From NCBI RefSeq assembly GCF_040207125.1, contig NZ_CP157940.1:3720001-3784000 (forward strand): DNA of 64,000 nt. Direction: 5' to 3'. The notes beneath the pieces were generated by a model. The model was given only the letters and a program-made list of their open reading frames with translations. It made no database searches and had not been told where the DNA came from. This DNA is from Lacrimispora sp. BS-2. Lineage in GTDB: Bacteria > Bacillota > Clostridia > Lachnospirales > Lachnospiraceae. Positions 45,782 through 56,034 of this stretch are shown here, piece by piece. Made by a program: the position numbers and the translations under genes. Each line of letters opens with the position of its first letter. Positions within the stretch are counted from its first letter, which is position 1.

Positions 45782-46203
45782 GTACAAGTTCAATTACACT
45801 TTTGACAACGGAATACAACCAGATGATCCGGATCACCGGTGAAATCGAAAAAGCCGTGAAGAAAAGCGGAATTCAAAACGGGATTGTCAGCGTAATCAGC
45901 AGGCACACGACCACCGGAATTACAGTGAATGAGTCCCTGGAATGCCTGGAAAGTGATATATCGGAATTTCTGGCCAGGCTGGCTCCTGAGGACTGGCCAT
46001 ACGCTCACGCCAGGATGCTCCGTGACTATGGTTCTACGGCCGGCAATCCCACGGGTCATCTGAAATCACTTCTCACAGGAAACCACTGCCATCTGCTGGT
46101 AAGCGAAGGATGCATCCAAAAGGGTGGGGCTCAGGAGGTTTACTTTTGCGAATTTGACGGACCGGCCCAGAGAACTATATCCATCCAGGTAATGGGGGAG
46201 TAG
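45775..46203 (+). CDS. YjbQ/UPF0047 family protein
   Basis: A 142-aa trimer-forming family protein (secondary thiamine-phosphate synthase annotation in databases). Conserved segments are SRHTTTGITVNESLE, LRDYGSTAGNPTGHLKSLL and a C-terminal FDGPAQRTISIQV. Histidines in the first and second motifs could bind metal. GTG start at 45775, seven nt inside the previous gene, after AAGGAGG; so it is tightly coupled with the amidohydrolase. The thiamine function is weakly supported for this family, and the coupling here hints at a role in the sugar-amine pathway. Confidence 0.9.
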   Translation: MVSTSSITLLTTEYNQMIRITGEIEKAVKKSGIQNGIVSVISRHTTTGITVNESLECLESDISEFLARLAPEDWPYAHARMLRDYGSTAGNPTGHLKSLLTGNHCHLLVSEGCIQKGGAQEVYFCEFDGPAQRTISIQVMGE

Positions 46204-46243
46204 GGGTTTCAAGCAACAGATGCACGTCCGAAGGGACATGTAG

Positions 46244-47662
<1,419 letters not shown>

Positions 47663-47682
47663 GGAGTCTCCAATTAGAGAGA

Positions 47683-47711
47683 TTGACACTTTGAGGCAGA
47701 TGTTCTAAGAT
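47683..47711 (+). promoter_or_regulatory. Promoter of the first GntR regulator gene
   Basis: TTGACA (47683-47688) and TAAGAT (47706-47711), 17-bp spacer, located just after the permease stop codon. Confidence 0.7.
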
Positions 47712-47767
47712 TGAAGATACTGGAACAATATTTGTATTTTAATATAAAAATAAAAGGAATGTCTGCC

Positions 47768-48490
47768 ATGAGTTTAGATCGCCAGAAGCCCCGTGATGAG
47801 GCAATGGAAAAAATTGAAAATTATATAATAAAAAATCATTTAAAACCTGATGAGAAGCTTCCTTCCGAGCGGAGCATGTGCGAGATGTGGGATTTTAACC
47901 GGTCCACTCTCAGAAGTGCGATCAAGCAGTTGATCCTGGAAGGCAAAATCTATAACAAGAATGGTTCGGGAACCTACGTGGCCAGGGAAAAATTAGTCCG
48001 CAACCTTCAGGATGTCTATGGGTTTTACCAGACAGCACAGATTGCGGGGCGAAAGGTTGATACAAAGGTGCTCCTCGTGGATTTCTGTGAGACTCCCAAG
48101 GATATCGGACGCAAAATGAAACTGCCGCTGGGGCACAAGCTGATGCGGCTTGTGCGCCTGCGCTATCTGGATGGGATACCGGTACTGATTTCTACCATCT
48201 ATCTGGACGCTCAGCGCTTTGCCGGACTGGAACAGGTGGATTTAGACAAGGTTTCTCTCTACGCTGTGCTGAAGGAACAGTATGATGTGGAGGTTTCCGG
48301 CGGTATGGAGAAGCTGAGCATCGCCTACTGCGATGAGGAGGAAGCGGGATATCTGGAGATTGAAGAAGGTGCTCCTGTGATTTATCAGTCAGGTGTAACG
48401 ATGGATCAGCAGGACGTGGTGTTTGAATATTTTAAGGAGATCACCCGATCAGAATACGTTTGCTTCGCAAGCGAGCTTACGAGAAGGTGA
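47768..48490 (+). CDS. GntR/HutC-family transcriptional regulator 1
   Basis: A 240-aa repressor-type protein with an N-terminal winged helix (PSERSMCEMWDFNRSTLRSAI, residues about 32-52) and a C-terminal UTRA ligand-binding domain (MRLVRLRYLDGIPVLISTIY, then VVFEYFKEITRSEY). I start at the ATG at 47768, where AAAGGAA is 8 nt upstream. It probably senses a phosphorylated intermediate. Gap to the second FrlD gene is 30 nt, so it is cotranscribed with the distal genes. Confidence 0.9.
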   Translation: MSLDRQKPRDEAMEKIENYIIKNHLKPDEKLPSERSMCEMWDFNRSTLRSAIKQLILEGKIYNKNGSGTYVAREKLVRNLQDVYGFYQTAQIAGRKVDTKVLLVDFCETPKDIGRKMKLPLGHKLMRLVRLRYLDGIPVLISTIYLDAQRFAGLEQVDLDKVSLYAVLKEQYDVEVSGGMEKLSIAYCDEEEAGYLEIEEGAPVIYQSGVTMDQQDVVFEYFKEITRSEYVCFASELTRR

Positions 48491-48520
48491 GTTCCTTTCT
48501 GGCAAATGGAGGAATAAAAT

Positions 48521-49306
48521 ATGAAACTGGCTGCAGTTGGCGATAACTGTATGGATGTCTATGACAATACCGGGAACGCTTACCCGGGCGGTAATCCTGT
48601 AAACGTGGCTGTGTATTTTGTACGGCTGGGAGGCAAGGCTTCCTACACAGGCGTGGTGGGTACAGATAAGTACGGCACGCTGATGAAGGAGAAAATTGCA
48701 GAAAAAGGCGTGGATGTGTCCCACATCCGTTTTATGGAGGGGAACACGGCCATCACCCATGTGGAACTGGTGGGTGGTGAGCGTGTTTTCGGAGATTACG
48801 AGGAGGGCGTGCTGGCCGGCTTTAAGCTGACCGAAGAGGAAAAGGATTTTATCTGTGAACATGATATGATTGTGACAGGACTATGGGGAAACATTCATGA
48901 CGATCTGGCGCAGTTAAAGGAGCGGGGTATCAGGATTGCCTTCGATGCAGCCACAAGGCCGGGAGATCCGGCGGCTGTTGCGGCAATTCCTTCTGTGGAT
49001 TACCTGTTTTTTGCCACTGACGACGGAGATACCGGGGAACTTCGGGAGGCCATGAAGGAACTTAAGGAAAAAGGCCCTGTGCTGGTAGTCGCAACAATGG
49101 GCGAAAAGGGCAGCATTGCCTATGACGGAACCGGGTTTACCACATTTGGGATTGTGCCCTGCAACGTGATGGATACCATGGGAGCCGGTGACAGCTTTAT
49201 CGCAGGATTCTTAAAGGGTATCCTGGAAGGCAGAGAATTAAAAGAGTGCATGAGAATGGGTGCTGCCAATTCCAGTGTGACATTGGAGTACAACGGTGCC
49301 TGGTAA
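48521..49306 (+). CDS. frlD: Fructoselysine 6-kinase-like PfkB kinase, paralogue 2
   Basis: A 261-aa kinase phosphorylating the 6-position of the Amadori sugar. Similarity to E. coli FrlD is clear from MKLAAVGDNCMDVYDNTGNA, then YPGGNPVNVAVYFVRLGG, VFGDYEEGVLAGF, MDTMGAGDSFIAGFLKG and a matching end YNGAW. The GGNxVN substrate loop is intact, unlike in paralogue 1. GGAGG lies 8 nt before the ATG. I regard this as the canonical FrlD of the cluster. Confidence 0.92.
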   Translation: MKLAAVGDNCMDVYDNTGNAYPGGNPVNVAVYFVRLGGKASYTGVVGTDKYGTLMKEKIAEKGVDVSHIRFMEGNTAITHVELVGGERVFGDYEEGVLAGFKLTEEEKDFICEHDMIVTGLWGNIHDDLAQLKERGIRIAFDAATRPGDPAAVAAIPSVDYLFFATDDGDTGELREAMKELKEKGPVLVVATMGEKGSIAYDGTGFTTFGIVPCNVMDTMGAGDSFIAGFLKGILEGRELKECMRMGAANSSVTLEYNGAW

Positions 49307-49365
49307 TATTGTACATAAGCGGCAAAAGGACGACCGTTAAGTGTTCATAACAAGGAGGAAAAAAG

Positions 49366-50094
49366 TTGGCCAAAACAACAGAGGTAGCTTACAATTCACC
49401 TATTTATCTTCAGCTTCGGGAAGTAGTACGTTCTAAAATCGAGGATGGGGAGTATGCTCCCGGTACGGCTATCCCCTCAGAAAATGTTCTGGCAGGTACC
49501 TACGGAATCAACCGCCTGACCGTCCGCAGCGCAATTGATGCGCTGGTGAACGAGGGTTTGTTAAAACGCGTCCAGGGGAAGGGCGTATACGTTGTAGCCC
49601 AAATCGAGAGGGATTTAGAGGTATTGGGCGGATTTACCCAGACCATGGATGAAAAGCATGTGCAGAATAAGCGCAAGATCCTGTTGAAAGGCCAGCGGAA
49701 GGCCGGAGAGAAATACGCGGCAATCTTTGGAATCAACGAGGAAGATATGCTGTATTATATCAAGCGTCTGGACTATGCGGATGAAGATCCCATTGCCATT
49801 CAGGAAATCTATATTCCCTATAATCTGGTGCCCAAGATGGAAGGGATCGATCAGAGCGTGTTCAGCATGTTTGAAATCTATAAATTTTATGGGATTAACC
49901 CTGTGAGGGCATGGCAGACCCTGGACTTGGTTCAGCTAACCCAGTCCGATGCCAGACTGATTAATATCAACAAAGACCAGACGGTATTCCTGTTTTCCTG
50001 TACCACTTATGACGAGGATGACCGTGTGATAGAATATTCAAAATCTTATACCCGTGGAGATAAGTGCAACTTCAAGGTACATTTCCACAAGTAG
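49366..50094 (+). CDS. frlR: GntR/HutC-family regulator 2 (FrlR-like)
   Basis: A 242-aa regulator: helix-turn-helix IPSENVLAGTYGINRLTVRSAI (the wing boundary falls after LTVRSA) and a UTRA domain (DMLYYIKRLDYADEDPIAIQ, then VIEYSKSYTRGDKCNF). TTG start at 49366 with AAGGAGG 7 nt before it. Lying between frlD and frlB, it fits the position of FrlR regulators in other frl operons. Two GntR proteins in one cluster suggest separate control of the two promoters groups or two inducers. Confidence 0.88.
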   Translation: MAKTTEVAYNSPIYLQLREVVRSKIEDGEYAPGTAIPSENVLAGTYGINRLTVRSAIDALVNEGLLKRVQGKGVYVVAQIERDLEVLGGFTQTMDEKHVQNKRKILLKGQRKAGEKYAAIFGINEEDMLYYIKRLDYADEDPIAIQEIYIPYNLVPKMEGIDQSVFSMFEIYKFYGINPVRAWQTLDLVQLTQSDARLININKDQTVFLFSCTTYDEDDRVIEYSKSYTRGDKCNFKVHFHK

Positions 50095-50109
50095 AAGGAA
50101 GGAGCAGTT

Positions 50110-51123
50110 ATGTTAAAGTTTGATGAACAGAAGCAGATTGACAATATAAACGGCGCTCTGGCGCTGCGGCCGGAGATAGAGAGAGTAGTGGACGAAATTC
50201 AGCAGAGAGGTTTTGATGGAATTTATTTCATCGGAATCGGCGGAACCTGGGCTTCCGGTATGCAGGTGGAGGTCTATATGAGAGGCAGAAGTTCCATTCC
50301 GGTATATGTGGAGAACGGTGCGGAGTTCATCACCACCGGCAACAAGCGTTTCACCAAGGATTCTATTGTGATCTTCTCATCTGTAACGGGAAGCACTGAG
50401 GAGATGGTAAAGGCCATTGAAAAGGTACGGGAAACCGGTGCTAAGGTGTTTGGCTTTATCGACAAGCCGGATGCCCCCATGGTGAAACTGTGTGACTGGT
50501 GCATTTCCTACCCTATGAATGAGCAGCTGAAGTTCTATATGGTGGCCAACCGTTTGATGTTCAACAACGGAGAGTTCCCTGAGTACGGCCGGTATAACGC
50601 AGAGATGGAGGCTCATCTGGCCCGGGCCCTGGTGGAGGTTGAGAAGGAAGCAGACCAGTGGGCGGCCGGGTTCGCCAGAGATAAATATGAGTATTTTAAG
50701 GCCCGTCCGGATATGCCCCACTACTTTGTGGGCGGCGGTAACCAGTGGGGAGCCACTTACTCCTATGCGATGTGCTACTGGGAGGAACAGCTGTGGATCC
50801 GTACCAAATCCATCACCAGTGCTGAATTTTTCCATGGTATGCTGGAGGTTGTGGACGCGGAGACTCCTGTCACTCTCTTCATCGGAGAGGACGAGCAGCG
50901 TCCCTTGGCAGAGCGCGTGAAAGGCTTTCTGCCTAAGGTCTGCAAAAATTACACTGTCATTGATACGAAAGATTATGAACTAAAGGGAATCAGCCCGGAA
51001 TTCAGAGGCTCTGTTTCACACCTTGTGATGCATGCGGTGAACAACCGTGTGGATGTCCATATGGAGGAAGAGTTCTGTCATCCCATGGTGATTCGCCGTT
51101 ATTACCGCCAGTTTGACTATTGA
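50110..51123 (+). CDS. frlB: SIS-domain fructoselysine 6-phosphate deglycase-like protein
   Basis: A 337-aa double SIS-domain enzyme cleaving the phosphorylated Amadori product to glucose 6-phosphate and the free amine. Seen features: FDGIYFIGIGGTWASGMQVE (first SIS phosphate site), FSSVTGSTEEMVKAIE (Ser/Thr-rich sugar-phosphate loop), SAEFFHGMLEVVDAETP with the Glu/His of the active site, and the closing RRYYRQFDY that resembles FrlB. Start follows AAGGAAGG by 7 nt. It is the last intact gene of the cluster. Substrate amine (lysine, other amino acid or biogenic amine) cannot be read from sequence. Confidence 0.9.
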   Translation: MLKFDEQKQIDNINGALALRPEIERVVDEIQQRGFDGIYFIGIGGTWASGMQVEVYMRGRSSIPVYVENGAEFITTGNKRFTKDSIVIFSSVTGSTEEMVKAIEKVRETGAKVFGFIDKPDAPMVKLCDWCISYPMNEQLKFYMVANRLMFNNGEFPEYGRYNAEMEAHLARALVEVEKEADQWAAGFARDKYEYFKARPDMPHYFVGGGNQWGATYSYAMCYWEEQLWIRTKSITSAEFFHGMLEVVDAETPVTLFIGEDEQRPLAERVKGFLPKVCKNYTVIDTKDYELKGISPEFRGSVSHLVMHAVNNRVDVHMEEEFCHPMVIRRYYRQFDY

Positions 51124-51142
51124 TGATGGGAGGAAGGCAGAA

Positions 51143-51330
51143 ATGCCGAAGATTACCATGGATCAAATCGGGGTAATGAGCGTTCAGTACGTTCATTATT
51201 CCCTTGAAGGAATATTTGCAGACGCTGGAAGCGTATGACTATAAAGGAATTGCGGATATGGAAATCAACGATTCCATTTGCTGGGCTGATCCTCATTGGA
51301 GGAATGAACTACACAATACTAAAATAACGA
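51143..51330 (+). pseudogene. Broken FrlC-like sugar isomerase remnant
   Basis: After frlB there is a perfect ribosome site (GGGAGGAAGG) and an ATG at 51143, which opens MPKITMDQIGVMSVQYVHYS and stops after 31 codons at 51236-51238. Shifting frame near 51203-51212 continues the sense: KEYLQTLEAYDYKGIADMEI. The joined sequence looks like the N-terminus of sugar-phosphate isomerase/epimerase (FrlC-type) proteins, which I recall with similar QIGxMxVQYxxYSL openings. The remainder of the gene is missing. I infer a frameshifted and truncated paralogue. Confidence 0.55.
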
Positions 51331-51334
51331 GATT

Positions 51335-51366
51335 GACGGATTCCGTTGGGATCCGTCTTATTTTTT
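51335..51366 (+). terminator. Terminator at the end of the frl-like cluster
   Basis: GACGGAT (51335-51341) pairs with ATCCGTC (51351-51357), followed by TTATTTTTTA. Confidence 0.85.
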
Positions 51367-51479
51367 ACATTCCTACTACGGGCCAATATGTTTTATGTAA
51401 GGTGTTTTTATTTAGACTGGACTCCCAATTCTATAATTTTAAAATCTAAAAAAAGAATATGAATCTGAAAATCGTTCAT

Positions 51480-51507
51480 TTCATTTCCTCAATTCTTCCT
51501 ATATAAT
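51480..51507 (+). promoter_or_regulatory. Promoter of the heparinase-like gene
   Basis: TTCATT (51480-51485) and TATAAT (51502-51507), 16-bp spacer. The rest of the 51367-51479 gap is AT-rich without a gene. Confidence 0.6.
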
Positions 51508-51552
51508 GATAGTAACTAACAAAATAATTAATTACGGAAGAGGTGGAACGAG

Positions 51553-53571
51553 ATGTCAAAGGAACAGTATTTTGAAAACAGGAACAATTATATTGCCTGT
51601 GAGGACAAGGTGTGGGTCGCAGATTACTGTCAAAGGAACTGGCCTGAGGAAGTAAGCCATATCCTCCGCATTGCAGATGATGCAGTGAAGCATACATTTT
51701 TGTTTGATCTGCGGTGGGATATGGAACGAACCTATGTACCGGTGCATTTTGACCGGGAAGTGGTTTGGGACTACATGCCGGGAGATGATCCGGAATTTAT
51801 TTTTCAGTTCAACCGCCACCAATTCTTTATATGCCTGGGACAGGCATATGCCATGACCGGCGATGAAAAATATGCAAAGGCTTTTGCAGAGCTTTTGAAT
51901 TCATGGATAAAGAATAACCCTCTGACAGAAAAAACCAAACAAACTACATGGAGGAGCATTGAGGCCGGGATACGGGCGGAAACCTGGGTAAAGGCCATGA
52001 GCTATTTTAAGGACAGCCCTTCTGTGGATGACGGACTTGTAAAGGCATATATGGATTGTCTCACTGTTCATGCGGAATACTTAATGACAACCTACAAACA
52101 TTTCCAGATCAAGAGCAACTGGGGAGTTATTGAGAACCGGGGACTTATGGAGATTGCACTGGCCCTTCCTATCTGTGACCGGACAAAGGAATACTTAGAT
52201 GCAGCGCTTAGACGTCTTAATGAAGAGATGGATGTGCAGGTTACTGATGACGGAGTGCACTGGGAGCAATCTCCCATGTACCATAACGAGGTGTTTCACT
52301 GTTGTCTGGAAGTGCTGCGGTTGGCAAGGCGCTACGACATTAAGCTTTCAAGGAAAAAGACTGAGAAGGTCCGGCAGATGGCCTATGCAAATATTGCATG
52401 GAAAAAGCCGAATCATTGCCAGCCCATGCAGGGAGACAGTGATGAAACCGATCTCAGGGACTTATTGGCTCAAAGTGCCTGGCTGTTTGCAGATCCGGTG
52501 TTAAAGTTCTGCGCTTATGACAAGATGGATTATGACGGAGCCTGGGACTTCTTAAAAGAAGGAATCGAAGGCTATGGGAAGCTTAATGCAAAAGAACCGG
52601 ATTTCTTAGACAGGGTCATGGAAAGCACCGGAAATCTTTTTGTCCGGTCCGGATGGGATGAAAACGCGGATTATTTCCACTTCCGCTGCGGTTTTCTTGG
52701 GGGAGGCCACGGCCATTCCGATAAGCTGCATGTGGATCTTGTGATCAACGGAGAAGATATCCTTATGGATACCGGGCGTTACTATTATGTGCCCGGTGAA
52801 GCGAGAACCTGGTTTAAAAGCGCCCTGGGCCACAACGTTCCCCTGGTAGACGGCCGTGACTATTTAAAGTGCCGGGATGCATGGGGCGTGGATAAGATGT
52901 CCGCTGCCTATTTTGGCGGCTATAAGAAAAAGGGCGGGTACCGCTATATTCAGGGAAGTCATGGTGGATATTTAAACGGAGAAGAGGGAAATGTGTGGAT
53001 CACCAGAAAAGTGCTGGCAATTGATACGGACCTTTATCTGATCACCGATGAATTTTTCTCCAGTGAAAAACACACATACCAGCAGCTTTTCCATTTTAAC
53101 AACCAGGGAAAGGTATCACGCTCCGGACGAACTGTGCGCTATTTTGGCAACAGGGCCGACGGGGAATTGACGGTTCTGACAGAGGGCTGTGAGCTGAAAC
53201 TGTCAGATAGCCGGATTTCCAGAAATTATAACCAGATGGAAACAAGTAAGCAGCTTTTGGCCGGTAAAGAAGCAGAAGGCTTTACTTCCATTATTTCTGT
53301 TGTTTCAGGAGGGGGAAAAGGAAAATACAAATCACCGGAGCTTTCTCTTCTTCCTGTATTCGGGACGGATCCAACGGTTCCATTAGATCCTTCTGATGCG
53401 GAAGCGGTATCTGTTGGCTGGAAGGGAAAGAACTATGTGGTCATTTTGGCCCATCGTGATATCGGGGATTCTTCTGACCTGCTTACAGCAGGAGGCGTGA
53501 AGGGACTTGGAACAGTGATTGTATTTGATACGGAGAAGCAGAAAGTGGGAGGCACAGTACTTCACTGGTAA
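51553..53571 (+). CDS. Heparinase II/III family polysaccharide lyase-like protein
   Basis: A 672-aa enzyme with an N-terminal alpha/alpha toroid (about residues 1-360; WDMERTYVPVHFDREVVWDY and FQIKSNWGVIENRGLMEIAL) and a C-terminal beta-sheet domain of the heparinase II/III type (FRCGFLGGGHGHSDKLHVDL, about 378-397). The HWEQSPMYHNEVFH segment supplies candidate catalytic Tyr and His residues. There is no signal peptide, so it probably works on short uronic-acid-containing oligosaccharides imported into the cell. No transporter or unsaturated-uronate enzymes are adjacent. AGAGGTGGAACGAG precedes the ATG. Substrate undetermined. Confidence 0.88.
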   Translation: MSKEQYFENRNNYIACEDKVWVADYCQRNWPEEVSHILRIADDAVKHTFLFDLRWDMERTYVPVHFDREVVWDYMPGDDPEFIFQFNRHQFFICLGQAYAMTGDEKYAKAFAELLNSWIKNNPLTEKTKQTTWRSIEAGIRAETWVKAMSYFKDSPSVDDGLVKAYMDCLTVHAEYLMTTYKHFQIKSNWGVIENRGLMEIALALPICDRTKEYLDAALRRLNEEMDVQVTDDGVHWEQSPMYHNEVFHCCLEVLRLARRYDIKLSRKKTEKVRQMAYANIAWKKPNHCQPMQGDSDETDLRDLLAQSAWLFADPVLKFCAYDKMDYDGAWDFLKEGIEGYGKLNAKEPDFLDRVMESTGNLFVRSGWDENADYFHFRCGFLGGGHGHSDKLHVDLVINGEDILMDTGRYYYVPGEARTWFKSALGHNVPLVDGRDYLKCRDAWGVDKMSAAYFGGYKKKGGYRYIQGSHGGYLNGEEGNVWITRKVLAIDTDLYLITDEFFSSEKHTYQQLFHFNNQGKVSRSGRTVRYFGNRADGELTVLTEGCELKLSDSRISRNYNQMETSKQLLAGKEAEGFTSIISVVSGGGKGKYKSPELSLLPVFGTDPTVPLDPSDAEAVSVGWKGKNYVVILAHRDIGDSSDLLTAGGVKGLGTVIVFDTEKQKVGGTVLHW

Positions 53572-53598
53572 TGAACTGAAAAGCGAAAGATATGAGAG

Positions 53599-53636
53599 AA
53601 AGCAGCGTTTATCCGAAAGGGAAAACGCTGCTTTCT
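53599..53636. terminator. Hairpin terminator between convergent genes
   Basis: AAAGCAGCGTTT (about 53599-53610) pairs with AAACGCTGCTTT (53623-53634), followed by CTTGC on the plus strand. Confidence 0.8.
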
Positions 53637-53674
53637 TGCATTGGCCTGAGTATGTAAATCATGGCGTACTTATC

Positions 53675-54484
53675 TTAAAGGGAAATCCGTGCTTCGATCC
53701 AGTGCAGGACATCATTGATGACCTCATCCCTGCAGTATTCATTAAAGATCTCGTGGAACAATCCTCCGTAGATCTTTATCTGCTTATCTTTTGATGGAGC
53801 AGCAGCAAAAAACTGATAGGTGTCCTGAGCGCTTACCAATCCATCCTTTTCTCCGTGAAGCATGAGGATGGGGTATTCAAACCTTCCTACTGCCTCCTCA
53901 AACCAGGCAATTCCCTGGCAGATGGCGTAGCATAAGCCGGTGGTAAAGGTTTTGGAGTTATAGGGATCCTTGCCGTACCAGTCAACGACTTCGGCTACGG
54001 AGCACACGCCGGCTCCCAGTTCGTTGGGAAGCTTGGTGTGAGGATCCAGGTCTTTCGGAACACTGCTTATCAACCCCATATTATCCTTTGTCAATGCTCC
54101 GCTTGTGATAATGCCGCGAAGCCTCTTGTCCGGATATTTTGCACCGTATAAGGAAACGGTAAAGCCCCCCATGCTGTGACCGATTAAAAATACCGGGATA
54201 TCCGGATTTTCCTTAATTGCCATGTCCACTACCACATTGGTGTCGTCAAGCAGCTCATGGAAGTCTTCATAATGGGCCCGTTCCCCCTCGGAACGCCCGT
54301 GCCCCCTGTGATCAAAGCGGTAGGTTCCGATCCCGGCTTTATGAAACACCTCTGCAAAATAATCATACCTTCCCTGATGCTCACATAACCCATGGACAAT
54401 AACGGCTGCTCCCCGGGCGGCCTCTGGAACTTCTTTGTTTAAATACAACTTGGTCCCGTCAAATGAAGAAATCATTTCTCCCAT
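53675..54484 (-). CDS. Alpha/beta hydrolase, monoacylglycerol lipase/lysophospholipase type
   Basis: A 269-aa serine hydrolase. The HG loop (VIVHGLCEHQGRYD, about residue 28-41), the FDHRGHGRSEG segment, the nucleophile GHSMGG (about 106-111), the Asp in LHGEKDGLVSA and the His in LFHEIFNE complete the monoglyceride-lipase signature. No signal peptide. AAAGGAGG is placed 8 nt before the ATG. Substrates are probably monoacylglycerols or lysolipids. Confidence 0.9.
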   Translation of the reverse strand: MGEMISSFDGTKLYLNKEVPEAARGAAVIVHGLCEHQGRYDYFAEVFHKAGIGTYRFDHRGHGRSEGERAHYEDFHELLDDTNVVVDMAIKENPDIPVFLIGHSMGGFTVSLYGAKYPDKRLRGIITSGALTKDNMGLISSVPKDLDPHTKLPNELGAGVCSVAEVVDWYGKDPYNSKTFTTGLCYAICQGIAWFEEAVGRFEYPILMLHGEKDGLVSAQDTYQFFAAAPSKDKQIKIYGGLFHEIFNEYCRDEVINDVLHWIEARISL

Positions 54485-55036
54485 AAAAATACCTCCTTTA
54501 AAACATTGGTTTACATTTCCCTTATTATACCAGAATTGTTTCTATTTTAATAGGAAGAAATCCATAAAAAATGGAAAAAGTTTTTTGCGTGACATTTGTA
54601 GGATTTGATAGCTATATAGGAAGGAATGGACGGGAGCATATCCTTTTTCTCTATCTAATCTTATCTATTTACAATGGTGTTAGGTACTAATGACGGTGAA
54701 ATGAAAAAAAGCAAAAAAAACATAGTCAAATTTCACGAATTATTAGAAAAAAATTCAACATAAAACCTAGAAAAATTCGCTAAAAATAAGAAACTTTAGG
54801 ATCTGAACATATTTTGGGTTAAAAATTTAATAATAATTTTAGAATTTCAGACGAAAAATTGTTTCAAATGTTCAAACAATTAACGGCATTAATAAGATGT
54901 TATGAAACTCGCAAAAAGTTGACAATTTCCGCAGATGAAAGTATGATACACGTTAGACCTCTGCAACATTGTATATTTAGGAGTACAATCTGTAAACCTG
55001 GTAATATATAAAGGGGAAGACAGTTTAAGAAAGGAA
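54485..55036. other. AT-rich intergenic region upstream of the F-ATPase operon
   Basis: A 552-bp gap between divergent transcription units. Apart from the promoter at 54919-54947, it contains poly-A/T tracts and a possible second promoter-like pair (GTGACA near 54591, TATATA near 54615). No ORF with a ribosome site is seen. Its unusually high A+T may give bent DNA for strong expression. Confidence 0.6.
54919..54947 (+). promoter_or_regulatory. Sigma-A promoter of the F-type ATP synthase operon
   Basis: Consensus TTGACA (54919-54924) and TATGAT (54942-54947) with a 17-bp spacer, about 90 nt before the first gene. Confidence 0.85.
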
Positions 55037-55732
55037 GTGAGCATTACGGAGGATTTGGCAGAGAAGTTATTAGAGGAACTGAACTGCGAAACGGTTTTTA
55101 CCATTCCCATTTTCGGAGGTATTCCCATTGCTGAATCAGTAGTGGTGACATGGATTATCATGGCAGCACTGACACTCCTTTCCATCATTCTGGTGAGAAA
55201 TCTTAAGGTTGAGAATCCTGGAAAGAAGCAGCTGGCGCTTGAAATGACAATCGGCGGAATTTATAATTTCTTTGAAGACTTAGTAGGAGAAGAAGGGAAG
55301 AGGTATATTCCTTATCTCATATCAGTGGGAATTTATCTCGGAGTGGCTAATTTGATTGGCCTGGCAGGCTTCAAACCGCCTACCAAGGATTTAAATACCA
55401 CTGCAGCGCTTGCTGTCATGAGCATACTTCTGATAGAATATTCAGGCCTTCACAAAAAAGGGGTAAAAGGTTTTATTAAAGGCTTTGCAGAGCCGTCACC
55501 TATCATAGCCCCTATTAACGTCCTGGAATTATTTATTAAACCGCTTTCTTTGTGTATGCGGCTTTTTGGTAATATCCTGGCGTCATTTGTAGTTATGGAA
55601 TTACTTAAGCAGTTTGCAGCACTCCTTGTACCAATTCCGTTCAGTTTTTATTTTGATATTTTTGACGGATTGATTCAGGCATATGTATTTGTATTTTTGA
55701 CTGCCCTTTTCATTAAGGAATCGGTAGAGTAA
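55037..55732 (+). CDS. atpB: F-type ATP synthase subunit a
   Basis: A 231-aa membrane stator subunit with the proton/sodium half-channels. The essential Arg is in KPLSLCMRLFGNILASFVVM (about residue 170-190), and LIQAYVFVFLTALFIKE ends the protein. GTG at 55037 is taken as start because AAGAAAGGAA lies immediately before it, though spacing is short; a TTG at 55055 is an alternative. No atpI gene precedes it. Confidence 0.93.
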   Translation: MSITEDLAEKLLEELNCETVFTIPIFGGIPIAESVVVTWIIMAALTLLSIILVRNLKVENPGKKQLALEMTIGGIYNFFEDLVGEEGKRYIPYLISVGIYLGVANLIGLAGFKPPTKDLNTTAALAVMSILLIEYSGLHKKGVKGFIKGFAEPSPIIAPINVLELFIKPLSLCMRLFGNILASFVVMELLKQFAALLVPIPFSFYFDIFDGLIQAYVFVFLTALFIKESVE

Positions 55733-55761
55733 ACAATAGTAAATTAAAAGGAGAGATTATT

Positions 55762-55980
55762 ATGTTAATAGCAATTGGAGCAGGAATCGCAGTATTCACA
55801 GGTATTGGAGCAGGAATCGGAATTGGAATAGCAACCTCTAAAGCAGTGGATTCCATTGCAAGACAGCCGGAGGCTGAAAGCAAGATCAGCAAGGCCCTGC
55901 TGTTAGGCTGTGCGCTTGCAGAGGCAACTGCCATCTATGGTTTCGTTATAGCCCTTCTCATCATTTTATTCCTTAAATAA
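55762..55980 (+). CDS. atpE: F-type ATP synthase subunit c
   Basis: A 72-aa two-helix proteolipid. The polar loop ARQPE (residues 33-37) contacts the gamma/epsilon foot; Glu54 (ALAEATAIYG) is the ion-binding carboxylate. Aligned with the Na+-type c-subunit of Ilyobacter tartaricus (Gln32, Glu65, Ser66, Thr67, from memory), the matching residues here are Ile21, Glu54, Ala55, Thr56. Loss of the Gln and Ser ligands points to proton rather than sodium coupling. GGAGAG precedes the ATG. Confidence 0.96.
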   Translation: MLIAIGAGIAVFTGIGAGIGIGIATSKAVDSIARQPEAESKISKALLLGCALAEATAIYGFVIALLIILFLK

Positions 55981-56034
55981 TTAACAAGGTCAGGATTAAG
56001 GTGGAAAAATTGAAAAGAAAGGCAGGCGGTACAG

